Of a stretch of 17,925 nt of DNA, positions 8,475 to 15,398 are shown piece by piece; the first letter of the stretch is position 1; each line of letters begins with the position of its first letter. This DNA is from Pseudomonadota bacterium (GTDB taxonomy: Bacteria > Myxococcota > UBA9042 > PHBI01), in contig SXIE01000337.1 in assembly GCA_005772945.1 (NCBI GenBank), positions 1 through 17,925 on the forward strand, written 5' to 3'. The position numbers and the translations under genes were made by a program. Below the pieces are notes generated by a model, which saw only the letters and a list, made by a program, of their open reading frames with translations, was not told where the DNA came from and did no database searches.

Positions 8475-8503
8475 TTGCGAGCGCGCCGGGGCCGGCGTAG
8501 CGT
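8475..8503 (+). promoter_or_regulatory. Candidate promoter of the phospholipase D lipoprotein gene
   Basis: TTGCGA (8475-8480), a 17-bp spacer and TAGCGT (8498-8503) match the arrangement at the IgGFc-type gene, including the shared 11-mer TTGCGAGCGCG. The -10 ends 5 nt before ATG 8509, which would give a leaderless transcript. Confidence 0.33.
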
Positions 8504-8508
8504 GGGGT

Positions 8509-10944
8509 ATGCTCATGCGACGGATCGCCACGTTCGTGATGTGTGCGCTCGTCGGGTGCGGGGACGAGGCGCGGGTGGGCTCGGACGCCGCGCCGACCGC
8601 GGAGTCCGACGCGCGCGACGAGACCGAGGACGCCGCCCCCGACGCCACTTCCGCCACCGTCGAGTCCGACGCGACCACGGGTGCGTGCGTCTACGTCGAC
8701 GCGTGCGCCGAGGGCGCCGCGTGCGTTGGCGGCGCCTGCGCGTGCCCCGAGGGCTATCGCGGGGACGGCATCACGGGCTGCGCGGACATCGACGAGTGCG
8801 CCGAGCAGAGCGCCGGTTGCGACCCTGCCGCCGACTGCCTGAACCAGGCCGGCACCGCCGTGTGCGTCTGTCCCGACGGCACCTGGGGCGATGGCGCGAC
8901 GTGTATCGCGACCGACTGCGCGTGCCCCTGGGAGGACGAGCGCACCTGCGGCCCGCAGCTCGAGCGCCTGCGCATCGGGGTCACCGATCTGTGGGGGCAG
9001 CTGGCCCCGGATGCGCGCGTGATGCTCGTCGACGCCGAGACCGACCAGGTGATCCTCTTCGAGGACTTCGTCGACTGGGCGATCGAGCAGCCGCTGTGCG
9101 CCGCGCACACGTTCTTCCTGTTCGTCGACGCCCCCGATCACCACCTCTTCGTCGGCACCCTCACGTGGCTCGAGGACGACCTCGTCGTCGACGCGACCCC
9201 CGATCCCGACAGCGCGTGGTCGCTGGGCTGGGACGCCGCCGGGCCGTTCGTGTGGGTCGGCCTCGCGCACCGCTGGTTCGCGTCGTCGGGGCGCCCGGCG
9301 CGCCGCGGCAACGACGTCACGCTGCTGATGGACGGCGAGGACGCCTGGGATGCGGTGCACGAGGCGCTCGTCGGCGCCGAGTCGCTCGTGACCGGCACGT
9401 CCTGGTGGTGGCAGAGCGACTTCGAGCTCGTGCGCGGCGTGGATCACAGGACGCTCGACGCGTCCGCCCGCTGGCGCAACACCGTCCTCGGCGTGCTCGA
9501 GGACCTCGCCGGCGTCGACCGCAAGATCATGGTCGGCCAGTTCGTGAGCCAGGATGGGCTCTTCTCGAACGTGACGATCGACGCCGCGCTGCGCCGAAAA
9601 GGCGAGGCCTGGGGCGATGACTTCGAGTACATGGGGCAGGCCAATCCGAGCACGGGCCGTTTCACCGTCACCCCTGCCGAGGTCGACTATCGCGAACGCA
9701 TCGACGCGATGCTGGCCGCTCTGGGGGCCGTCGCGGGGCTCTTCGACGGGGCCGCCGCCGAGCCGTTTTCGGAGCCGATTACCGTCGACACGACGCGCGT
9801 TCCGCTCGGGCTCTCGTACGTCGACATTCCGCTCGCGAGCTGGCACCAGAAGTTCTGGACCATCGATCAGAACGTCGCGTTCATCGGCGGCATGAACGCC
9901 AAGGCGAACGACTGGGACACCAGTCGGCACGAGGTGTTCGACGCGCGCCGCATGCCCTTCGGGGCCGACGTCGAGGACCGACTCGCGGTGGCCCTGAAGG
10001 AGGACGAGCCTGATTTTCCGCCGCGCAAGGACTGGATGGTGCGCCTCGAGGGACCGATTGTGGCCGACGCGGTCGAGGTCTTCGCGCGGCGCTGGGAGTT
10101 TCAGCTTGGCGCCCGCGCCGAGTACGCCGACCGCTCGACGCCGATGCCGGCCGCGCACCCGCCGGACCCCATTCCAGGCGGCCTCCAGGCCCAGGTCGTC
10201 GCGACCATGCCGGCGCCGTTCGACGAGTACGCCATCCTCGAGACGCTGCTCCGCGCCGTGTCCCAGGCGCGGCAGATCATCTACATCGAGGACCAGTACT
10301 TCCGCGCCCCCATCCTCTACGACGCGATCGTGCGGCGCATGACGGACGTGCCGGCGCTCCGGCTCGTGGTCGTGACGAACGCCGTGTCCGAGTGGACCGA
10401 TCCGGGGTGCTACCAGACCGCCATCGCGTATCAGATGTTCCGCGCGCTGTTTCCGGATCGCTTTCGCAGCTACCGCCTGCGCGCCTTCGACTACGTGCGC
10501 ACCGACTGCACGTTCTGCATGGACGAGACCGAGGCGCATTTTGTCGACTTCGACCTGCACTCGAAGCTCGTCCTGATCGACGACGAATTCCTCGCCGTCG
10601 GCAGCTGCAACTCCAATAACCGCGGGCTCCTCTACGAGGGTGAGCTCTCTGTCGCCGTCCACGATCGGAGCTGGGTCATGGCCCAGCGCGTGCGCATCTT
10701 CGAGAACCTCCTCGGGCCGGGCTACGCGGGTGACATGGGCATCGCCGGGATCCTCGAGGCCTTGGACGAGCGCGCGTGGGGAAACCAGTCAGCCTATCAG
10801 GCCTGGGACCGCGAGGGCATGGATCTCGACCTCGACGGAGAGGCGGTGCCCGGCGCGATGCTCCCATCGGGGTTCGTCTATCCGCTCGCGTTCGATCCCC
10901 CAGACGCGTGCGCCATCGAAGGGATCGGCGCCGACGTCATGTGA
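8509..10944 (+). CDS. Surface lipoprotein with EGF-like module and phospholipase D domain
   Basis: The protein has 811 residues. ATG 8509 is used; ATG 8515 is an equal alternative, two codons later. The signal ends ALVGC (Cys17) and is followed by an Asp/Ala/Thr/Glu tether. A Cys-rich stretch leads into a calcium-type EGF-like module beginning DIDECAEQSAGC, at about residues 93-138. The rest is a phospholipase D superfamily enzyme with two complete HKD motifs: HQKFWTID (His446, Lys448, Asp453), followed by GGMNAKANDWD, and HSKLVLID (His684, Lys686, Asp691), followed by GSCNSNNRG. IYIEDQYF before the second motif is typical of eukaryote-type PLD and its bacterial relatives. It probably hydrolyses phospholipid head groups at the cell surface. 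The long frame upstream of 8509 is judged spurious. A hairpin terminator follows the stop. Confidence 0.9.
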   Translation: MLMRRIATFVMCALVGCGDEARVGSDAAPTAESDARDETEDAAPDATSATVESDATTGACVYVDACAEGAACVGGACACPEGYRGDGITGCADIDECAEQSAGCDPAADCLNQAGTAVCVCPDGTWGDGATCIATDCACPWEDERTCGPQLERLRIGVTDLWGQLAPDARVMLVDAETDQVILFEDFVDWAIEQPLCAAHTFFLFVDAPDHHLFVGTLTWLEDDLVVDATPDPDSAWSLGWDAAGPFVWVGLAHRWFASSGRPARRGNDVTLLMDGEDAWDAVHEALVGAESLVTGTSWWWQSDFELVRGVDHRTLDASARWRNTVLGVLEDLAGVDRKIMVGQFVSQDGLFSNVTIDAALRRKGEAWGDDFEYMGQANPSTGRFTVTPAEVDYRERIDAMLAALGAVAGLFDGAAAEPFSEPITVDTTRVPLGLSYVDIPLASWHQKFWTIDQNVAFIGGMNAKANDWDTSRHEVFDARRMPFGADVEDRLAVALKEDEPDFPPRKDWMVRLEGPIVADAVEVFARRWEFQLGARAEYADRSTPMPAAHPPDPIPGGLQAQVVATMPAPFDEYAILETLLRAVSQARQIIYIEDQYFRAPILYDAIVRRMTDVPALRLVVVTNAVSEWTDPGCYQTAIAYQMFRALFPDRFRSYRLRAFDYVRTDCTFCMDETEAHFVDFDLHSKLVLIDDEFLAVGSCNSNNRGLLYEGELSVAVHDRSWVMAQRVRIFENLLGPGYAGDMGIAGILEALDERAWGNQSAYQAWDREGMDLDLDGEAVPGAMLPSGFVYPLAFDPPDACAIEGIGADVM

Positions 10945-10958
10945 CGTCCCCTGGGCGG

Positions 10959-10986
10959 CGGCCCCCCGCTTCCGCCCGGGGGGCCG
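10959..10986 (+). terminator. Likely intrinsic terminator after the phospholipase D gene
   Basis: A perfect 9-bp stem (CGGCCCCCC pairing with GGGGGGCCG) encloses a 10-base loop, 15 bp after the stop codon. The downstream T-rich patch is weak and starts about 8 bases later (GTTTCTT), so partial Rho dependence is possible. Confidence 0.5.
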
Positions 10987-11028
10987 ACGTGCCGTTTCTT
11001 GCGGCCGCGTCCCGGCGCTGAAAGTGAG

Positions 11029-11057
11029 TTGACCTGGTCGCAGCGGCTACGCATCCT
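11029..11057 (+). promoter_or_regulatory. Candidate promoter of the sugar dehydrogenase/diheme gene
   Basis: TTGACC (11029-11034), five of six matches to the -35 consensus, is separated by 17 bp from CATCCT (11052-11057), a poor -10. The -10 ends 8 nt before ATG 11066, and no Shine-Dalgarno is present in between. Confidence 0.25.
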
Positions 11058-11065
11058 CGCGCGCC

Positions 11066-13379
11066 ATGCACACGCTCATATTCAGCTTCGGCGCCTCGTG
11101 CGCGCTTCTAGGGTCAATCGCCTGTGGGGACGATCACGCGCGCCTCCCCGACGTCGGGTCCCCGGATTCGCCCGACATCGCGCCCGACATCGTCGAGAGC
11201 GCTGACGTCGCGCATCCCGAGATCCCGACGTTGCCGGAAACCGACACGCCGGACGCTCGCCCCGCGAACGCGACCTGTCGCGCGCTCGCCCCGCCCGCCG
11301 ACCGGCGCCGCGCCGCGCTGGTGCCCGCCTTCACGCATCTCAGCGGCGCCGGCGACGCGTTCCGGCGACTGACGGCGCTCGTCCCGTCCGGGCCCGATAC
11401 GTTCTATGCCTCGGTGCTTGGGGGTCAGGTCAGCGCATTTTCTGCCGACCCCGCGCGCCACGAGATCCGGACGGTGCTCGACCTCGCGGCGCGCCTCGAT
11501 CTCCGTTACTTCGAGAACGGACTCGTGTCGATCGCGCTGCATCCGAGCTTCGCCGAGAACGGCTACTTGTTTGCCGTCTACATCGTACCGGCCCCGGATC
11601 AGGGACGCATTCTCTCGCGGATCGGCCGCTTTACGCGCGCTCCGGACGGCACGTTCGACCCGGCGAGCGAGCGGGTGATCCTCGACGTCGAGAACGCCAG
11701 CCCGACCCACCACGGCAACCACATCGCGTTCGGAACGGACGGCCTCCTCTACTTCGCGATCGGCGACGACAAACGCAACTTCCTCGCCGACCCGAACATC
11801 GCCGTCGACGCGGCCCAGGATCTCGGCGACCTCCGCGGCAAGCTCCTCCGCCTCGACGTCGACGTCCCCGACACCGCCACGCCCGCCTACCGCGTGCCCG
11901 CGACGAACCCATTCGTCGCGATCGCCGGTGCGCGCCCCGAGGTATTCGCCTACGGCTTCCGCAACCCGTGGCGCTTCACCATCGCGGCGCCCGCGGGTGG
12001 CGGCTACGGCGCCATCTACCTCGGCGACGTCGGGCACGATAGCCGCGAGGAAGTCGACCACGTCGTGGCGGGTGGCAATTTCGGATGGCCGGTCTTCGAG
12101 GGCACGCGCTGCCATCGTGAGAGCGCTTGCACGGATCCGCAATACCTCGCCCCGCTCGCCGACTACACGATTGGCGGACCAAAGGCCGTCGTCGTGGGCG
12201 CGGTCTACACCAAGGCAGACGTCCCGGGCCTCGCCGGACGGCTGGTCTTCGGCGACTACATCGCCGGCCATGTCTGGACGCTCGACACCGCGACGGGCGA
12301 GTCCGTCCAAGAGGTCGAGGGGCGCTTCCCGATCTCCTCGTTCGGGGTCGGCGCCGATGGAACCGTCTATGCCCTCGCCTTTTCGAGTGGCCCCGATGCC
12401 GCGATCTATCAGCTCGCACCGGCGCCCACGGCGCCCGCGAGCGCCTTTCCGACGCGGCTCTCCGAGACGGGCTGCGTCGACCCGACCGCCCCGCATCTGC
12501 CCGCCCCCGGGGTCATCCCCTTCGAGCCGGCCGCGGCGCTCTGGTCGGACGGCGCCGAGAAGCAGCGATTTCTGGCCGTTCCCGACGATGCCGTGATCGG
12601 CGTCGGCGACGACGGCGACTTCGATCTCCCCGACGGATCGGTCCTGATCAAGCACTTCGCCTTTGGCGGCCTGAACCACGAAACCCGGCTTCTCATGCGC
12701 TTCGGCGGGGCATGGCGCGGCTATTCCTACCGATGGAATGCCGCCGGCACCGACGCCGAGTTGCTCGAAACCGCGGTCACCGCAACGCTCGCGAGCGGCC
12801 AGGATTGGACCTACCCGAGTCGCTCGCAGTGCGCGACGTGCCATACCGAGGCGGCCGGTTACACGCTCGGGCTCGAGGTCGCACAGCTCGACCGCCCGAT
12901 CGGCCCCGCACCCGACGGACCGAACCAGCTCGCATGGCTCGCGGCGCACGGCTACTTGGCCGCGGCCGATGCGGATCTCCCGGCGTTGCGTGCGCGCGCG
13001 ACGCCGCTCGCGGATCCACACGGCGCCGCTCCGGTCGCCGATCGGGCGCGTGCGTATTTGCACGTGAATTGCTCCGGATGCCATCGCCCGGGGGGGGCCC
13101 GGCCGCGGGGCGATCGACTTGCGCGCGGCGACGCCGTTTGCCGCGACCGCCTTGTGCGACGCGGAGCCGCAGACGGGGCGGATATGGGATCTCGGTAACT
13201 GGGACGCGCAGCGACTCCTGCGTCCCGGGCGGCCGGAGGACTCGATCCTCCTCTTGCGCATGACGATCCCGGGCTACTTCCGGATGCCGCCGCTGGGCAC
13301 CGACCGCAGCGACGAGGCCGGGGCCGCGGTCGTCAGGGCCTGGATCACCGAGCTCGCCGGGTGTCCGCCAGCGCCGTGA
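11066..13379 (+). pseudogene. PQQ-type sugar dehydrogenase fused to diheme cytochrome c lipoprotein, frameshifted
   Basis: Residues 1-20 form an export signal ending SIAC (a weak lipobox), followed by an Asp/Pro-rich tether. From about residue 95 to 455 is a glucose/sorbosone dehydrogenase propeller: HHGNHIAFGTDGLLYFAIGD, YGFRNPWRF, GDVGHDSREEV and NFGWPVFEG. The C-terminal part carries two c-type heme sites, CATCH (589-593) and CSGCH (669-673), as in SO2930-type diheme cytochromes. Just after the second heme site a run of eight Gs (13090-13097) shifts the frame, and translation stops at 13198. The conserved tail (DLRAATPFAATALCD, LRPGRPEDSILLLRM, FRMPPLG, WITELAGCP) continues in the +1 frame to 13379. 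With seven Gs the junction would read CHRPGGPGRGAIDLR and the protein would be 770 residues. This may be a sequencing error, phase variation or a recent mutation. Confidence 0.85.
13090..13097 (+). other. G8 homopolymer at the frameshift point
   Basis: Eight Gs follow the CHRP codons of the second heme region. Removing one G restores the conserved C-terminal reading frame. The site is prone both to sequencing indels and to slippage in vivo. Confidence 0.9.
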
Positions 13380-13382
13380 CGT

Positions 13383-13401
13383 GTGCGCCGCGGCAGCGCA
13401 C
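13383..13401 (+). terminator. Possible terminator hairpin after the diheme gene
   Basis: GTGCGC and GCGCAC form a 6-bp perfect stem with a 7-base loop, 4 bp after the stop of the restored frame. Only a weak T-containing tail (GGCTTGTCT) follows. Confidence 0.3.
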
Positions 13402-13440
13402 GGCTTGTCTCACGCGGAGGTCCTCGGCGACAGTCGGGGC

Positions 13441-13845
13441 ATGAGCAAGCTCCGACACGTCCTCACCATCCTCGCCGTCGAAGATCTCGCCGCGAGCGCC
13501 GCGTTCTATGCGGCGGCCTTCGGCTGGACCGCCTCGGTGGCGACGCCCGTCTACGTCGAGTTTGCCTTGCCCGGCGGGCAGCGCCTCGGCGTCTACGAGC
13601 GCCACGGCTTCGGTCGCAACATCGGCCAGGTGCCGGCGAAGCTGGGCGCCGGCGAGCTCGCGCCGACCGAGCTCTACTTCTACGTCGACGATCCGGACGC
13701 CGCGATCGCGCGTTTGCGGAGCGCCGGCGGGCGCGCGCTCAGCCCATGGGCCGCGCGTCCGTGGGGCGACGAGGTCGCGTATTTTGCCGACCCCTCGGGC
13801 AATGTGCTCGCCTTGGCCCGACCCGCCGGGCCCGCCTCAGCCTGA
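13441..13845 (+). CDS. VOC (glyoxalase/bleomycin-resistance fold) protein
   Basis: The protein has 134 residues, a typical single-chain length for two beta-alpha-beta-beta-beta modules. ATG 13441 starts the first strand at once (MSKLRHVLTILAVEDLAASAAFYAAAFGW). The second module holds ELYFYVDDPDAAIARLRSAGG and ends WGDEVAYFADPSGNVLALARP. The Glu usually found after DPxGN as a metal ligand is replaced (NVLALA), so classical glyoxalase I chemistry is unlikely; many uncharacterised VOC proteins share this ending. The substrate cannot be assigned. Its stop lies inside the 3' end of the opposing permease gene, a 9-bp overlap. Confidence 0.85.
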   Translation: MSKLRHVLTILAVEDLAASAAFYAAAFGWTASVATPVYVEFALPGGQRLGVYERHGFGRNIGQVPAKLGAGELAPTELYFYVDDPDAAIARLRSAGGRALSPWAARPWGDEVAYFADPSGNVLALARPAGPASA

Positions 13846-15153
13846 ACGCGACCGCGCGCCGCCGCGCAGCGCGAGCGGGAGGAGCGCGAACGCCGACACC
13901 AGCGCGAGCGCCACGAACACGTAGAAGAGCGAGTCCCAGCCGAAGGCTTGCGAGACCTTCACGGTCACGACGCCCTGCAGGATGGGGCCGGCGGATCCGA
14001 TGCCGTTGATGATGCCGGCCGCCGACGCGGCAGCCCCCGGGCCGCCGATGTCTTGGGCCGCGGCGCCCGAGATGAGCGCGTCGGGTCCGAAGAGGAGGAA
14101 CCCGCAGAGGGCCATCGCGAGCCCGTTCGCGACGATGTCGCCGGTGGCGACCTCGTGGTTCGGGCCGGCCGCGGCGACCGAGCCCACGAGCTGATAGAGG
14201 ACCAGCGAGCCGGCCAGCGCGAAGAGTATCGGCACGATGAGGCGCGCGCGGTTCTTGACGAACCAGCGGTCCGACACGACGCCGATCAAGATGACGCCGA
14301 TGATGCCCCCGACCTCGAAGGTGATCGACACGTAGCCGGCCGTCTCCTTGGGGTAGCCGAGCCCCTTCTCGAGATAGAACGGCAGCCAGAAGAGGAGGCT
14401 GTAGCGGATGAGCTTGAGCCCGAAATAGGCGCCTCCCAGGGCCCAGAGGGCGGGCACGCGCAGCATGCGACGCATCGCGGTTCGGCCCGACTCGGGTACC
14501 TCGGCCGCGGCGCCGGCGACCGGAGCCTCGACCGGCGGGAGGCCGCGGTCTTGGGGACGCTCGACGAGGAAGAAGAGGATCACCGCGCCGACGCCGGCGA
14601 CCCAGGTGGCGGGGATCGTGAACGCGCTCTCCCAGCCCACGTGGGCCACGAGGAACGTCGCGATCGCCGTCGCGACGAGGCCGCCGACCTGATAGTTGGT
14701 ACACCAAAGACCCATCACGGTGCCGCGCTGGCGCCGCGTGAACCAGTGCGTCATGACCTTGATGTTGTTCGGCCAGCCGGTGGACTGAAAGAGGCCGTTC
14801 AGGCCGAAGCCGACCAAGATGGCGACGGCGCTGCCGAAGAGGCCGCAGGCATAGGCGGTCGCGGCCGAGGCGAGCATGCCGAAGGCGATGAGGCGTCGCG
14901 CGCCGAGCGAGTCGCCGAGGGCGCCGCTGACGAATTGCCCAATCGCGTAGAGCGCCAGGTAGAGCGTCTCGATGACCCAGAGCATGTCGTCGGAGGCGCC
15001 GGTCTCCTCCTGGATGCTGGTCTTGGCGACGCTGAAGTTCTTGCGCAGGAGGTAGTACGACGCGTACGAAATCCACGTCAGGACGAAGGCCCGCGTCTGG
15101 AGCGAACGCAGCTGGCGCTGCTGCTCCGGGGTGTATCGGGGCGTGTCGGTGAT
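13837..15153 (-). CDS. MFS permease of the organophosphate:phosphate antiporter (GlpT/UhpT) type
   Basis: The protein has about 438 residues with a 12-helix MFS pattern. Family features are SYYLLRKNFSVAKTSI (Arg37, matching the phosphate-binding arginine of GlpT helix 1), YAIGQFVSGALGDSLGARR, FQSTGWPNNIKVMTHWF, and LKLIRYSLLFW (Arg250, the second binding-site arginine). It should exchange a phosphorylated small molecule for phosphate; the solute is unknown. The first in-frame ATG (14985) would delete helix 1 and Arg37. Upstream of it, back to the in-frame stop at 15244-15246, there is no ATG, GTG or TTG. The proposed start is ATC 15153 (then ACC GAC ACG CCC), which has a GGGAA 7 nt upstream. 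Either a rare start codon is used or one base is wrong (G at 15151). Confidence 0.85.
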   Translation of the reverse strand: MTDTPRYTPEQQRQLRSLQTRAFVLTWISYASYYLLRKNFSVAKTSIQEETGASDDMLWVIETLYLALYAIGQFVSGALGDSLGARRLIAFGMLASAATAYACGLFGSAVAILVGFGLNGLFQSTGWPNNIKVMTHWFTRRQRGTVMGLWCTNYQVGGLVATAIATFLVAHVGWESAFTIPATWVAGVGAVILFFLVERPQDRGLPPVEAPVAGAAAEVPESGRTAMRRMLRVPALWALGGAYFGLKLIRYSLLFWLPFYLEKGLGYPKETAGYVSITFEVGGIIGVILIGVVSDRWFVKNRARLIVPILFALAGSLVLYQLVGSVAAAGPNHEVATGDIVANGLAMALCGFLLFGPDALISGAAAQDIGGPGAAASAAGIINGIGSAGPILQGVVTVKVSQAFGWDSLFYVFVALALVSAFALLPLALRGGARSRSG

Positions 15154-15379
15154 GGCGGAGTTCCCGGTGGCGTGCGTGGGCTGACGGCCGTCGCGATATC
15201 GGCTGATTATCGCCGTGCGGCCGCGAACGTCAACCGGCCCCGCTCAGGGCGTCGCGAGCAAGCGTTTCGGGCTCTTCGCGAGTGAATTCGACCGCAATCC
15301 TGCGCACTTCGTCGTCGCCCGCGCCTTGAGCGCGCCGGGGTCGCGTGTCATCGTTGCGCTCGGGAGGCGCACTCTCCTG

Positions 15380-15392
15380 CACCTCCGAGGTG
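15380..15392 (+). promoter_or_regulatory. Ribosome-binding site inside a short palindrome
   Basis: CACCTC-C-GAGGTG is a perfect inverted repeat whose right arm supplies the GAGG ribosome-binding site for ATG 15399. Folding of the mRNA could mask the site. The 245-bp divergent region between the permease gene and this gene shows no other clear element. Confidence 0.25.
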
Positions 15393-15398
15393 GGCATC

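Noticed and set aside
7708..8508. Upstream extension of the phospholipase D frame
   Set aside because: The frame is open but low complexity, runs through the decamer array and overlaps the membrane gene; the lipoprotein signal starts at 8509.
8401..10662. Long minus-strand open frame (753 codons) opposite the phospholipase D gene
   Set aside because: It has no recognisable motifs and is a by-product of high GC. The plus strand carries two HKD motifs, an EGF module and a lipobox.
11114..13261. Minus-strand frame of 715 codons opposite the dehydrogenase gene
   Set aside because: No motifs; the plus strand carries the propeller signatures and CXXCH sites.
13739..15076. Alternative minus-strand frame of 445 codons over the permease, with a start at 15076
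   Set aside because: It is Arg/His-rich with no hydrophobic helices; the neighbouring frame shows the MFS pattern and both binding arginines.
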